64,000 nucleotides of DNA from Anas platyrhynchos (Eukaryota > Chordata > Aves > Anseriformes > Anatidae), in NCBI RefSeq assembly GCF_047663525.1, contig NC_092600.1, positions 930,001 to 994,000 on the forward strand. Direction: 5' to 3'. The notes beneath the pieces are model-generated. The model saw only the letters and a program-made list of their open reading frames with translations. It was not told where the DNA came from and did no database searches. Within the stretch, counting starts at the first letter, position 1, and each line of letters opens with the position of its first letter. This document shows positions 1 through 14,700 of this stretch, piece after piece. The position numbers and the translations under genes were made by a program.

Positions 1-359
1 CATTATGTTCTTACTTAAGCACTGTCACTCATTTCATCCATTGCAATTTCATCCACCGAAATTTAAGTTACATGACATTAACTCGCATTTCTAGGTTATG
101 AGAACACAGACAGCAGGTCCAGTCCCTACCACGACACTGCAACTGAGCTTACACTCAGAACAGATGAGCCCAGTCCCAAACGTGCACACAAGATGTGAAG
201 CCCTGGGGCAGCCCAGCCGTGCTGCCCAGCCCACCTCCCCCTGCTGTGCCTCCCCGGGGCACAGCCACGGCACACAGAAGACACGGAGCTACCAGTGCCA
301 ATAGAGCCTGGTTTCAATAAAAAGACGGAAACAGACTCGTTACTAGCAGTGGGTGGAGG

Positions 360-690
360 GCCTCAAAGACTTATGGATGATTGTGTCCGGAGAAGGGCTC
401 TGAAGCTGGTGAGGGGCCTGGAGCACAGGTCCTGTGAGGGGCGGCTGAGGGAGCTGGGGGGGTTTGGGCTGGGAAATGAGGAGACATTTCTGCTCAGAAA
501 GAGCGGGCAGGCGTTGGGACGGGTTGCCCAGGGAGGTGGTGGAGTCCCCGTCCCTGGGGGTGCTCAAGGAGAGGTTGGACGTGGTGCTTGGGGACACGGC
601 TCAGTGGGTGACAGTGGTGGCAGGGGGACGGCTGGAGCAGATGACCTTGGAGGGCTTTTCCAATCTCAGTGGCTCTGTGGTTAAATCAGC
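360..690 (+). mobile_element. CR1 LINE 3' fragment, internally deleted
   Basis: The sequence carries the hallmarks of the CR1 3' region: a segment around 390-460 corresponding to the CR1 'gaagggctctgaagctggtgagg' type motif, a 'gggttgcccagggaggtggtggagtc' type block around 520-545, and a terminal block around 640-665 resembling 'gatgaccttggagggctttt'. Most of the usual sequence between the first and second blocks is missing: the two are joined by a short bridge at about 465-515. Sense is on the plus strand, opposite to KCTD16, with the 3' end near 680. It is 5'-truncated and non-coding, as nearly all avian CR1 copies are. Confidence 0.85.
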
Positions 691-3600
691 TCTTCCCAGG
701 TACCAGGAGTTACTTGCAACTAAGCCAACGCTGGTGGGATGCAGGAACACTGTCCTGGTACCAGACGAATGCAAGGCTGAGGCATTTATCAAAAATAAAT
801 GACTTTAGGAAAACAAGACGCTTATTTTTAGAAGACAGCTCACTGCTGACAATGTTCCCATCAGTGCTCGTAGCTTCCCTGGCTCCCAGTGACTCACGCC
901 GCTTTAGCCCTCTCCAGGGGCCGGCAGCACACAGCAGGGACAGCACCACGGCAGGTCCCTGCACTGCAGCTGCTGCAAATGCAAACTTCTGAGCTGAAAG
1001 ACAAACTGGAGAGAGCTCAAATTCAGCCCCTTGGCTGTCCTCTCCTAGCCTGAGGTTTGCTAAAATGTGGAACGTTCTTACCCTATGCACGACAGAGAGA
1101 TTTGTAAGCTAAATACATGCACGGGTGTATGCGCTGCTTTCCAGCAAGCGTGCTTCCCCAGCAGAGCTCGCAGCCCACAGCCCTGCAAACCTGCAGATAT
1201 TTCGCAGTGCAATCAAAAGTTTAAAAAACTTCAATTAGCCAAATGCAGACATATGCAAGGAGACAGCACATAATTAGTGAAAAGCAAACTAGATACTTTG
1301 GAACTTAAATGATCTAACGCATAATTGGTACATAAGTAAGAATATTTGTTTGTTTATTCTACACAGGGTCACCTACTGCTTCCACCGAACAAAGCTGTCA
1401 GTGGTTTTAAAAGGAGTAGGCTTCTGTTTCTTCAGCCAATTATTTTCTCACCAGAGATCAGAGCATCAATAAAAATGAACAAATAAACTGTTTTTTGATC
1501 AGCTGAAATATTGGTTATGTGGGATTTTTATCGTCTTCCTTATTGCAGTAAACATAAACAAAGAATCACATATGTACCAACACTGCCAACTCTTGTAATT
1601 TCTCTCAGCACTTTATGACAGCTGATGTTTATGCTCATCCACCTGTCTAGAGACAGGGTAGCTGTGGGTTTGGAGGATTCAGGATTTATTTTGAAGAACA
1701 AGTGTTGACCCTAGGGTTACAGGAAACACACGTGAGCTTCCATCTTGGGGCTAGGTTCCTAGTAAGGGCTTGTTAATCATGGCAAAGGCAACACAGCTGC
1801 TTCACGAGGCACCTGTTTTATAGGCACAGACTGCTGGGGTTCTGGCTTTTTGGAGCAGGTCAGCTAGCAGGAGAAGTGTTGTCCCCGGTGATGGAGGGCT
1901 TCTGGATGGAGAGCTTCTGCTTGCTCTTGTAAGTAAATCCTATGGGGCTTCAAATGAAAGCGGCTGTTCTGTGTCCTTTCAAAGATCCATCTGACTTGTT
2001 TCTGTATTTCCTATTACCAGTAACCAGTGATGTGCCAGAGGAAGTGCATGGGGTGGTCTTTAATGCTTGATGGCAACTTGCTAAGGAGAAAGCAGGAAGC
2101 CAGTGCAGGGTCTGCGTTATCCTGCACTGCAGTAATGGCTCTAAGCACAGGGAAGCCTTTCTTCTCTCCTTTGCAGAAGCTAGCTCTGTATTTCTGCAAG
2201 CTTGTGGGATGTAAGTGAGCACAGGCCTTGTTTGGCACTTCTGGGACTGGCACCAGCACAGGCAGTGTGCTGCTGCCCTGGGCCTGAGTCCAAAGCCTCC
2301 CAGGGGTGAGCAGCACCACAGCCGCTGCCCTGGGCACCCCCCAGCCTGTCCCTGTGGCTCTCAACCCTTGCCTGCGTAGCTGTGGCTCTGGGTCAGGAGT
2401 GCACGAAAAACTCTGAGTGCTCCCAGGGTCTGCAAGGCACACAAAGTAAAGCTTCAGATATTCAGGCTAATGGAAGGACTCACTGAAATGCAGCTACACT
2501 CTTGATTTTCCAGTACTAGTGAATGGACACAGCAACCTCTCTGATTCCAAAACTAGTTAAGATTTCTGTGTTTATACTCAGGGCCTTGAGATTAGTAGAT
2601 GCCAGCAGCTGATGAGCAAGGATTAGTCAGGTGGAAGTGGCTTCCTTTGGGAACATACGGGCTGTGTTCCTGCCCTGCAGAGGGGCGTTGCTGTGTACAA
2701 GGCTAGATCCAGGTGGATGTGGTCAGGACACTTCAGTAAGGATGTGAATGCTGTACATCCAAACAGCTCTTGGCAAGCTGCGTCTGTGTGCATTTGTCAA
2801 AGCTGATGTGTCCTTCAGAAGTGGCTGTGTCACTACGCCAAGTCAGTGCTGAACGCGATGGAGCGTGTGATGACAGGCAAAAATACGGATGAGCACTGAC
2901 ATACATACGGGCACCTCCTGGTTTGCATTTTCAGCTAGAAGTACGGGAAAATGCTTTAAATTAAAAATGCAATGTCTGGAAAGGTCTGTAGCCCCCAGGC
3001 TCCTCTCAGCCCGGGTGGTGATGAACGGGCTTCCGCAGAACCCCAGGGGAAGGGGAGGAGATGGGCGGGAGTGAACTGAGCGGCAGGGTGCAAGCACCTG
3101 CCCTTCCAGCAGGCTCCTGCCTCGGTCCCTCAGCTCCCCAGGAGGAAAGGACACAGAAGGGAAGAGCGTTTCTGGAAAGGCTGTTGAAATATCCCTGACT
3201 TCAGTCATGCATATTTATGAATTTGGACTTAGGGTATCGCAGCTGGAAAATTGATAACAATGTTCTAGCAATGAGCACTGTTTACACAAACAGAAACACA
3301 AATGATCAAATATCCAATAACCTTATGCAAAGCAGTTTTAAAGGGAATATTTTTTCCTAACAAAACATTTTTTAAGGTTTAACTTAATCTGTTCTCTTCA
3401 GTTACTTTGTCTCTTGGGAATAAGCACATTAAAACAATGACAATCTGAACAAACAAGAAAAGGCATTATAGTGTCATTATCAATACAAACCAACTTAAAA
3501 TGCTTCCCATATGTAGAGGAGAGCTACAGCGTGATTGCAAACAAAATCTCTGATCACTTTTTCAAACAATGCTTAATCTGTTCTATAGCCATGGCTCTGC

Positions 3601-6600
3601 GGAAGCTGCATCTGCAAACAAAAATTACGGTATGTAACTAAAGTCGTCACCACAGCTGAACAAATACATTCTAGTTAATATTTCATTTATTTCTCTGTTT
3701 TGGAACATATTCAAAGCCAGGACACAACTTTCAAATGTCTTAATCACTGGTTCTTTTTCTGGGTTCCTCCACACAATGTTTCCCTGTGCCAATTGCTCAT
3801 GAGCAGCACAGGACAGAAACACAACCCTGGAAGGCCAGAACTCAGGCTGATGAAATCTGGGTGCAGGAAAATCCTTCTCCCCAAGGTGATGGTTTGTTAT
3901 AAAACAGTGCAGCGGACACCCAGAATATGGTACCTGAATTCTGTTGTAGGATGTCTCCTGCAGGGCTGCATCCTGGTGCAAGACCTGAGCTGATGCCAGG
4001 CTTGGGGGAAAGGGGAGACATCCTTCACATCCCACAGCAGTTTGGGTTCTGAAGGCAGTGCTTCAAATGTGATGTGGGGAGCAAAATGTTGATAGTCCAG
4101 AGCTCCTTAACCTCCCCGTTCAGAAGCAGCAATGTGAACTTTCAAACATTTCCCTTTCTGGGGGAGAAGGTGGCCGGGTGTGTTACCACACGGTGCCCTT
4201 ACTCTGGTGCTGCTCTCTCCAGTCCCAGTAACAAGGGGAAAAACACACTGGCTACAGTAAGGAAGCAGCTGTGAGGATGCAGTGATGTCAAGTTGCTTCC
4301 ATATACAGTCTTGTAATGTTTTTTCATGAAATATTCATAACTTGTCCCATCCCCATTAGTACTTCTGCACCTGCCGGAGCTGTGGAACAGGAGCGGTGCC
4401 GTGTGCCCTTGCCTGCTCCGCTGGTGCTGCACAGCCACTCCTCCCCGGTGCTCCCAGAAAACACAAATTAGCTGAAACACCCCTGGCTACCGCGCAGGCT
4501 GCTCAGTCAATGTCATCTTAACTGGGATAATTACGGAAAATACTAATTATCAGTAATGGGTGGGAGGTTATGATTTCTTGTGCTCTGGGAGATCCCAAGA
4601 GCCCTCTGCACGTCAGCGTGGCTGCCCTGAGGGATGAGCCTGGGCACTCCCCCCTGCAGCGCCCCTGGGAGCAGGACGAAGGGGAAGGGTCCCCACACCC
4701 TGGGCAGCGCCGCTGCCTTTTGGGATGGGAATGGCATCTTCTGAACACTGCGGGCCCTAACGAGTGCTTGGGGCTTGTTTGCATGCAAGAGGAATGAGCA
4801 ATGGCAGCAGGCATGAGGGAGGATGAATGAACCTGATTATACCTACACCTGCAACTGTTGTCTTTGCCCTTATGCCATATGCTTGCCTTGTCTTTTGTGG
4901 AAACCTTCTCTGCAGCTGTTATTGCCAGGATGTAAATGTGAAATGCATCAAGGACAGGTAAGAGACCAAGATTTATTTTTGCTGGTCCAGTCACTTGGCC
5001 ACAGCCAGCCCTCAGAAATGCATTCCCTTGTTAGCAGTAAGCCTGCAGGTGCACAGAGTTAACCCTTGGGGCGTGTTGCTTTCCTCAGCAGAGAGATCTC
5101 ACCTGTCGACTGCCTGCTCACGAAGAAAACCTGCGGCTGCGTTTAGGCACACTTCAAGTACGATCTGGTTTGTATCAAAGCCACCAGCACAGGTTTGTTT
5201 CTGTATGTGGACTCCTGCAGCTTTAGGCCCTGCACCATGCTGGCATGCAGCACTGTGCACAGAGCCCTCGGTGCTCAGCCCGCAGGGGGACGCTTCCCCT
5301 GCTCGCAGAGGACCAGGACACATCCTGCACCACATCCTGCAGCAGCAGCCCCCAGGGACGTGCAGGTGCTGCCACCGGCCGCATGCAGCAGCCCAGGAGG
5401 CAGCCAACCTCTCGGCACAGCACACGGATGTGTGGGTGAGCCGATCCCATCCAGCCGCTGCTTCGTGCCCTTCTTGCCTGGGCGAAGGGGGCAGTTTCAC
5501 GAATTTCCTTGAAGGCTGAGATTTTCAGGATCTGAAGAGGTATGGATGTCACGTTCCTCGAGACAAAGCAGATGACTTTTTTATCTTCTGTTTTTATCTT
5601 TCTGTTTTTGAATTGCCATGTTTTCGTGCAACAATTTTTCCCAAAGGAGAAGATGTTTAGATCCAGGATTTGGTTTCAAACCCCACGGGGGTTTGAATCT
5701 GTCAGTTTGGATTGGGTTTCCACAAACTCATCTCTTTGTAGGATGCAAATCTGTAGCATTGCATCCGTTCAGCTTGTTTCATCTGTAACACTAAGCCCAA
5801 AAGAAGAAATAGCTGAACAGTAGGGGGTCCTGTTTGGGAAGGAAATGAACAAAATCCAGTTCTGCTGCCAGCAGATGTGGATGCTATGGGAGCTGTGGCT
5901 TCTGCCTGTTTACATCCAGACCATAATTACTCCCTGAGCTTTGTCTGGGCTGGCAGAGGTGCCATGGCCTTGGAAGAAGCCCCCCAGGGGAATCAGCAAG
6001 GAGCACAGCAAGCAGGGGCCTGGCCTCTCCCCAGCAGTGGGGATCTCACCGAGGTGTGGGAATCCTGCCCACAGACCCAGCGGGCACTGACCTTTCAGTC
6101 CCTTTGCAACAGACTGCAGCTTCTGCCTCCACCTGGGAGAGTCTTCAAAGCAACTGAGTTTTTAATCAAATCTTTACTCATGGAAGCATTTTCATCAGCA
6201 TCCTTATTTAAATATTCTTTGTCTACTTAAAATAAGGGAGGCCAGCTTTCTATCTGCAGACTCTGCCCTGGAAGAAGGGAATGAATTATTCCTCAGGTAA
6301 TATAAGTGCATTGACTTGAGAGAATAGAGGATTTGTTCTCCTGAATGCTCACAAATGAATGAAATCAAGCACACCTAGGAATGATTCCTGCCCAGCTATG
6401 AAACACATGCCTGTACATGCTGATAGCGGTGGTTTCACCAGAAAGTAACAGCACCTGGGGCCTGCACGTGGTTTAGGTTAAACATCTAAAAATTAAAAAG
6501 TTTAATCAAGCTATGGGTGCAGAACCCCTCTAACCTTACAAGGGTTTAAATGCCAATGGCAGGATTGAGAGAAAGTCATCCTATCCCGAAATGCCAGGAA

Positions 6601-9600
6601 TGGCAGAGAGGTAAATTGGACAGAAAAAAAGCATTCAGGTTACAGCATGTCCTGAGAAAATTAACGAGACTAAAGGAATGCACCTTCAGGAAATTGTCAG
6701 CGATATCTTTCAGATACTGACCTATCAAGAAAGCACAGCTGTACTTAAGTACACTGGATAAAATTATTATATGAAATAATGAGATGTCTTCCATAACAAG
6801 TCTCTCAAATTAGCCAAGCTGCACGGGAGCAGCCACTTCTGTCAGTGGAAAGGAGCCTTACAGGGATAATGCCCTGCAGAAATGCTTGGTCCTTTAGCTG
6901 CATCCTTACTGAGCTCATCAAAGCTTTTGCAATTAACCTGAGGTCTTCGTATTTACTCTTCTATCTATCAGTATATCAAATAACATTACATATTATTAAA
7001 AATAATGGAAAAAAAAATCTTACAAAATACAGTACTACTCATGCATAAAAATGATATTACAACTGATCTGTACTGGGCCATTAATTCAGAAATACAATTT
7101 CCCCCCTTAATTCTACAAGAAGGTACTTATTTTTAAGGAAGATTTGCTTATAATCTAGGGATAAACTTTTTTTTCCCACAGTTATTCTGTGGTGTTGTGC
7201 TAAACAACCACCAGGCGCTCACTTGAGGACCAGTTCCCTGCACAGGCTTTGACGATGACCTGACAGCTAAGAGAGAAACCCAAAGAAAGCTATTCATCAA
7301 ATTCCTCCTTACTGATGTCTGCATGTTAGAAGCGTGGAGACTTTATGTTTTCAATGAAGCATCTCATTTTTTTCAGCAGCCCCCGCCTTCTGCTTTGATG
7401 CCCAGCCTACGCTCAGTTGCCATATGACACCACGCTAAGGCAAAGACTGCAAGAGAAAATTCTAATTGGATATGAAAGCTCCCATTACCAATACAGGTGT
7501 TACATTTAGTTTAACTGAAGATCAGTAATCACGTTCTCCTATGAGTATGCAAACAGTAAATTTGTAAAAAGCCGCCTTCTCTTTCCAGGCTTGAGCTTAG
7601 CCTCTGTAATCCTTCTGTTCCTATATGGAACAAAATGTTCAACTTCCCCACGCTACAAGTGAAAACCCTGAGCTGAGAAAAAATCAGCTCTTCGTAGGAG
7701 CATAAATAAACATATTTTCAAGCTCTCTGATGGCATGCTCACTCAAGCTTTTGCTCTGAGATTTTGGCCTTGAGAATATTTAAAGTGCAAAATTCAGCCA
7801 AAATCAGCATGTTCCACCGGGTTCTATTTCAGCCTGATTTAATTCTGGTGTAAAAATATGTTCTGATTCAGTTTGATGGAAATTCAGTCTGAAGTTCTTA
7901 AAATAAGACTCCTCCAAAATACACAGGGAGAGAGAACTTTTTCTTTCGGTTTGGCTCCCAGGCCCTGGACGAAGATGGGTGCAGGAGCAGAAGCGCCACA
8001 GCCCTGTCCCCACATGCGGTCGGAGCTCCAGCCGGGGGCAGCGCCTTCGTGCTGCTCTTCCCTCTGGAGTACTTCTGGGCTGGGAATGCAGTAAAAACTC
8101 GGATTCATGCTCCTGTTTGAAATGAAAGATTTGGGGCTGCTGTACTTTTTTTTTTTCCCAACCAACTCCAGACCCCTGTGTCTAAAGCAGGGTTGGAGGG
8201 GTTTTCAGACGCAGGCTTAACGCAGGCAGTGTCTCTCCACCGGAGGCCAGGCAGGTGCTGGGTGTGGTCAGAGCTGGGGCAGTCGGGGGGTGCATGAGGC
8301 CGATGTGCCTGAGAATGGTTTCACTTAATAAGGGAACAAGGATCCTAAGAAGAGGGGGAATCGAACAGTGATTTTCCAGGCACCCCAAATGCTCTCTGGA
8401 GAAATACGCACTCACTGCAGGGGAATCATCTCCCTGGGGGCTCAGCGCTGTGGTGAGCTCAAGGCTCTCCATAGGGGCCCTGAGGAGGCAGCAGGGATGC
8501 CGAGGTGCCAGGACACCCAGCCTCTGGAGGCATGGGCCAGTGATCACAACTCCCGCTAGCCAGCCAGACCCAGCGTTTGTTCAACCAAGTCATTTGTACA
8601 CAAGGTTCTCACAGTGGATTACAAACCAAGGCAGCCAGGGGTTTCTTCACTGCATTTTGGGTAAGGGAATATTTTAGCTGCCTTAGCAGCTAATCAATAA
8701 GCTCCTATAAATTGCTAATCACTGTTAGTAGATTCAGAACAAGTACTAAAAAAATTTTAACGCCAGTAGTTTATGAACCAGCTTCCTAAGCTCATCCAGT
8801 TCTTACAGCTGCAGAGTGCTCACACCAACGCTCAGCTTACGGACGGAAGGTATTTTACATGACTGGTAGTCGATACAGAGCGGTCAGCGGGATCACACTC
8901 TAATCGAACAGTTTATATTTATGGCTATTTCAACAATGCTCATAACCAGCTATTGAAATGTAAAAAGTATTATCACAATTCCAGGCTTCTCACTTTTTAA
9001 AAAATATTATTGGAAAACTAATGTAACAAGATAATTTGACAAAATTAAGTAAAACAGCCTACACAGTACTCTGATGTCCAGTACGCTGCTCATCCCTATT
9101 TTATTTGTCCAGGTCCTACTAGCAGATATAAAGCCAAAGGCCATTCGCTCCAAAAGAAAAGTCCAAAGTTCTTAAAAAGGCTTTAGTAAGGGCCAATAGC
9201 ACCAAAATAAAAAAAAACAGCCTCCCACATGACCAGTACAGGGAGATGTTATCTGCTGTACTGAGCTTTGATATCGCATATTGGTCATCATACCTGAATC
9301 CTCACCAACTTCAGAGGCATTGCAGGTGTTCAGCACTCCTCAAATCATCAAAATTGTAAGCTCAATTACATTGTCAGGTTTAAAGCTCGACGTCCATTGT
9401 TCCTTAAGATTTACCCTAACCTCGTGCACCTGAAGCATTGGGTTAACATCAGGCTGCGTAACAGTGGCAGAAATGTTTTATGTTGTGCCAGTATTAACTT
9501 GAGCATGCCTTCTGAAAGTAGCGGGCTGAAATCGCTCACGGAAAATTCATTGGAATGTCCAATTCATTCACCGTTACATTTTGGACACAACTTAAGAAAT

Positions 9601-11649
9601 TCCGTCAAGTCTAATTCCTGTCTATTTTCTTCCTTTATAAAAAAAATGGGTTTGAGTTAGATTCATAAAAGGTTACTGCTACTCTTTTCAAAGATGTAAT
9701 TTAGATTTTGCTTCTTGTCTCTATATTTACTGTATGTTAGACTTGAACTTGAAAAGCCGAAAAAAAGGAGAAGAAACTGAGAAAATGTTGTGGTTACAAA
9801 TTTAAACAAATCCAGGATGACTTGAAAAAAAAAACCTGCTGCAAGGAAGTGTTTGCCTGTATATACAATATGTTGCTGATATTCATTGAATGGCAAATAT
9901 CTGTGTTATGTTTTCTTATTTACACTCCTTGCTCTTTCTGATTTCTTTTTTCCTTCGAACCACCACTACATTTCAGCAGGTTTTAGAAAAGGCCTGAGCC
10001 CATCAGATGGAGCAAAGCTCTGGCAGACTGGCTGCTGGGGGCGATTCCTCCCTGCTCCGCAGAGACCAGCCCAGTGAGACTGAAATATTTTCACCTCTAA
10101 GCCACAACCCCACGTGCTGAGCTGTCCTCCCTCCAAACCTGGTGGGCACAGGCTTGGTGCCCGTTCCTCATCTGCCCCGACGGCAGCTCAGGGCCATCTC
10201 GCAGGGACGTCTCTGTGTGTTACAGTAAGGGGACCAGCCGGTCCATGGAAACATACTGTGGGCTCTCACGCACACCATTCCTGGAAAACATCCAGCTCCA
10301 GAGGGGTTGGGCTGCAGTTTAAAATACAGTGATAGTTTTCCTAAATGCCAGCCCTGCAGCAGCGGGCCTCCCAGTGCAGAGCCAGTACTCCCAGCATCTC
10401 CCCGTACTGCACTGGGCCTGCACAACCCTTCTGGTGGCTGGAAATGACAGGGGAGTCCCAAAATCAGGCAAAGGCCAGGACTGTGCCTCTTCCAGCAGGG
10501 CTCACCCTGCCGCGGGAGCTCACGGCAGCGCAGAGGCCCTCTGAGCACGGGCAGGTTCGTGTTGTCCTGGCAGGAATCCTGCCTGCAGCAGAGGGAGGAC
10601 GTGCACCATTAAGTTGTACTCTGGAGCGGCACGATAACAGATCTATATATTCATGTTAAACATCTATATTGAGCACTCGGGTCGATGAGGATCCTACCGA
10701 AGGGATACGGAACGCCAGCCAGGCCGTGAACACCGGGTAGCGACAAAGGCCAGCACACAACGGCCACCCGAGCTGGTGCCCAAATGTCACTATTCGTACA
10801 TCTCTACAATGCAGCCTGAGCCCTGTACCCACACAGTACACCATTTTTACCAAGCTTTGCTTCAGTTACCCACTGAGCTGAAGATTTTTAGACTAATCTA
10901 ACAATCAGATTTGACGTTATTGGTTTCCAATAAATAATAGCATTTTTCATCTGTGGAACAACTCTAATCAAACTGACAGCCTCTGCAGGCTTTTCAGTCT
11001 GCCATGACAAAGTGGGAACGCATCACCCATCGCTCAAGTACGAGCAGAAAGCTGGGAGCAAGGTCCTTGTGACTCCGTGAATACGCTAACAGACCTGGCT
11101 GACTGCGCTACGCCCCCACCACGTGCAGACGAGCATCCTTGTGAGCCCTCCAAGTTTTGGTCAGCCGGAGGGACTGGGTTCCCAGACAGTGACAATACCT
11201 GGAAACAAACATCTCCTGGCTACAGGAAAGGAAGACTGCATTATTCATCGGATTAGATTTTATTTTGTTATCTCTTAGGTCATTTTTGTCTTCGCTGATT
11301 TAAAGCCAGACAAAACAAACTACGAGAACATACAGGTCTATCAGTTTTAAGGTACAGGGAAATTGGTGGTTTCTCTTCTACATCTAAGCCTTTGACAGCA
11401 GAGCTGTAGGTGTCACTGCACACGAGGGTTCATCTTGTTAGGCAAATTTCTACCACGCAGTTCATTTACGAGTCAGCGATACGCACATCAGCTCAATCTC
11501 TTTTAGCTCTGCTCACACATACAGAGGGGCTGGCTGCGGGTGACTGCGTTATTCCCAGGGGATCGTGCTGTATGGATGACACCAGGATCGCCCCAGGGAT
11601 GCATGTCCAGTGAACGGCCAGCAGAGAGCCCTCGCAGAGGGTATCACAG

Positions 11650-11757
11650 CATTGTGGAATCATACAATATCCAAGTTGGAAGGGACCCACAAGGCTCATG
11701 GAGTCCAACTCCTGGGTCCCCAAAGGATCGCCCAAAAAAATCAGACCATGTGTCTGC
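11650..11757 (-). mobile_element. CR1 LINE 3' fragment (antisense to the plus strand)
   Basis: Read on the plus strand, the segment starts with a degraded 'gaatcatacaat' terminal repeat. It continues with 'ccaagttggaagggaccca' and 'ggagtccaactcctgg', then a block resembling 'atcacaccatgtgcctg'. This order is the reverse complement of the 3' terminus of avian CR1 elements, so the element's sense strand is minus and its 3' end is at about 11650. The copy is only about 110 bases long and diverged. Confidence 0.85.
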
Positions 11758-14700
11758 TCAGCTTTCCTTCTGTGCAGCCCCAGCCAAGAGGTCTCATCTG
11801 TTTAACTCAGAACCTGAAATCTACTTCAGAAATACCTCAGCCTCCTACCAGCAAGTGACAACGACACCCAGCCAGCATCCTCGTGAAAGAGGGAGGCGAG
11901 GAGGCCAGCATTTAGCACTGCCACTAGAGCCAGTGGAGACAGCACCCGCCCTTCAGCAGCAAGATCCTTGTTGGCTAACCACTGGCTATTGGAGATGCAG
12001 GGCCAGGATTGCCCCATGGTGTCTTTGGAGCATTTGCAGATGCTTGAGCTGCGACCTGCGCACAGATGTGAAGTGTCTGGTGCAAGGCGAGGCTTAAGCG
12101 CACCAGGCCGGTTGTTCTCATTGCCTCACACTTGCTCAGACTTTGCAAATGGCCCCAGGAAGGGCAGGGACAGGCAGAGCTATCTCAACCTCCATATTCT
12201 GTTCTGCCAGTGAACTTGAAGGAGCTTTTCTCAAGCCCTCTCCACCTGCCTGTTGTGGGGAAACATTTGGGATAAATTGCAGGCTTGACGTCTCTAACAA
12301 ATTCTCTTGGTGTAGCTGTCAGTACCCCCATCTTTTCCCTAGTTCTTTCCCTCCAGATTGTGTGTGAATTTTCTCACCCTTTCCTCCATCTGTACTTCTA
12401 TATTTGCTCCGTTTTGCCTAGTGTCTCTCCTCTCCCCCTCCTTTGCTGCTCCAGCTGAGCAGAGGGCACCCGGCGCCTCGTGCTGCGAGCCGTGCCCCTG
12501 GCCGGGGAGCCACGCGAGTATAGGCAGGGGCAACCACAATGTGCTGCAGTCAAAACCTCCCCTCTGCAGCAGGGACTGTTCTGAGAGCCTGTTACAATCC
12601 CTGCTGCTGAAAAGCAGAGCGAAGGGACGTGCCACGGGGTCCTGGAGGACACAGTGATACCCTGAGGGGCTAAAATGCATCTTCTCCCCATCGCAGCCTG
12701 CCCCACAGCCCCGTCACGCTGCTCCCAGCTGCTCTGCAGACACGTACACGCAGTGCCCTGTCGCTGACCTGCTGCCCGAAGCTAAGGCCTCCTCCTCCTC
12801 CTCCATCTCCAGCCTGTCATGTTGCACTTCTGGCACCCACAGCGTGCACGTGTAGGACGGTCACCCACAGTCCGGGCAGCTCTGCACGCCTGGATCCAAG
12901 CGAAAAGGGCTGGTGTGTAGGTTACGGGACGTGGTGAGGGAGAGTCTGCTTCTGGCACTGCAAAGCCAGGAATGGGGCCAGGCTACAGAAGGCTGATCCA
13001 GCCCATATGCTTTAACAGCACCGCCACCGCCACCCCCCCAGCACGCACCAGATGTTCCCCTGTGCGTCTGTGATTCATCCCATTGTAGAGGCTGGAGACA
13101 GCTTAAAGTGAAGATCTAAGCAGAGGCCATCACTCTCTCCAAAATCGGAGTGTTTGGGGTGGGGTTTTACTTCAAGATCATTGGCAAAACAGGAGGGAAA
13201 ACCACTGAAGTGTTCAATTCAGAAATCCAACTGTAGGTAGTATTTTATTTTTTTTTAATTTCATTGGCACAACAGAAACTGGAGGGAAAGAAGATGCATG
13301 AGCGGAACCCCCATCCCTCCCTCCCCTCGTGCCCCACCTGTGAGCAGGAACACAGGCTGCAGCTCCTGCCCACCCACCACACAGCAACTGCGTTTCAAAG
13401 ATCTGCTTAATTATGGGCCTAATGGCTCAGCACAGCCCGTCTCCAAACCCTGCTTCGCCTTGGCCTACTTGAAGCTGGAGCGGAGCCCAGCTGCGCTCCC
13501 AGGATTGCACTGTCATCCTGTGTGCGGGCTCTGCAGCCCATCTCACCACCCACTCAGCAAAACAGCTGCAGGTTTGCTGTTCTGGACGCTTTCTGCGTGC
13601 CCTGCATTTCGGGAAAAGCTCCTCCACGGAGAACACGAATCTCCCATTAGCCTTAATAGCACCTAAACTTGAACGAGGGGATAAACTATCATACAATATT
13701 AATCATGCAATGCTGTTAGCAGCACGCACTGTACCCATGTGAATAGCTGCACGGTTTACACCCCCATCAGCCCATCTGATCTACTTCCAGAAGGATTTGT
13801 ACGTGAAGAATGCTCTTTATCTTCATGCCAACCACAGCTATTTACCTTCTGAGGAGTATTTGGAGCACGCTGTGTATTGGTGCATCAAAACAGTGTTTCT
13901 CCCCCTATTCTTCCTCCTTTGGGAACAGTCATCCCTTCTCAGCCCTCAACCCCCGCAGCCGTGCATTTTGCAGGAGCTACTGAGCTGCTCTGCGCCGACC
14001 ACCTTTGCATCTGCCTAACCAGTTGGTTTAGACACCGCCCATGTTTAGGACCATTAACCTGACTGCAACAGCTTGATGAATTAATGCTAATATAGACACA
14101 GTTGGCAGCTTCTAATTAAATAATTATGGCTAAACAGCTGCAGAGAAGTTGTAATATTCCACTAGAACGCCAGATGTCAATTTTATTGGTCCTCAAAGTT
14201 TAAAATGAAAGCCTTTGGGAGGTTTGGGAAGGGGCTCCTTTTGCTCCAGGTGAATTCTGCAGGCACCGTGCTCCTCCCTGCACCCAGCTGCGGCCAGAGC
14301 CCACGCACACCGCCAGGAACCTCTGCAGCCCCCAGCAGCTCCAGCACAGCGAGCAGCAACCAGCACGAAGTGAACAGGGAGAGCTGGATTGAGATAAAAG
14401 AGTGGTTTGGCATCACAGTCATTGCTTTACCTAGGGAAGGACCCTTGGAAAAATCCATCTCTGAAACTGTACCAGTGTCAAAAATAGACAGAACTGGTAT
14501 GAACCAAATGCAAAGCGTGTTGACTGGATACGTCTTTCCAAGAACTTTAATTGGATTGGGCATTCTGTGTATTGGTGGGAGATTTTGTGATGCCTGCTAT
14601 AGATTTCCACTCTCCAAAATTTGTAAGGTACCTCTTATCTCGGTACCCTAACTGTAATGATGTGGGAGCAAAAGGCAACCTTTTAAGGTAAAAATTCAAT

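Noticed and set aside
295-802. Open frames of 112-129 codons near the left edge
   Set aside because: They cover the noncoding 3' region of a CR1 fragment and do not correspond to the CR1 reverse transcriptase.
941-961. RE1-like sequence beginning CAGCACCACGG
   Set aside because: The left half-site is exact, but one base is missing before the right half-site and that half is degraded, so canonical REST binding is unlikely.
11540-12097. 185-codon plus-strand open frame
   Set aside because: It runs through a CR1 fragment and has no recognisable domain.
14205-14651. 148-codon plus-strand open frame in the KCTD16 intron
   Set aside because: A 126-codon frame overlaps it on the opposite strand, no family is recognisable, and composition shifts midway from Ser/Pro-rich to unrelated sequence.
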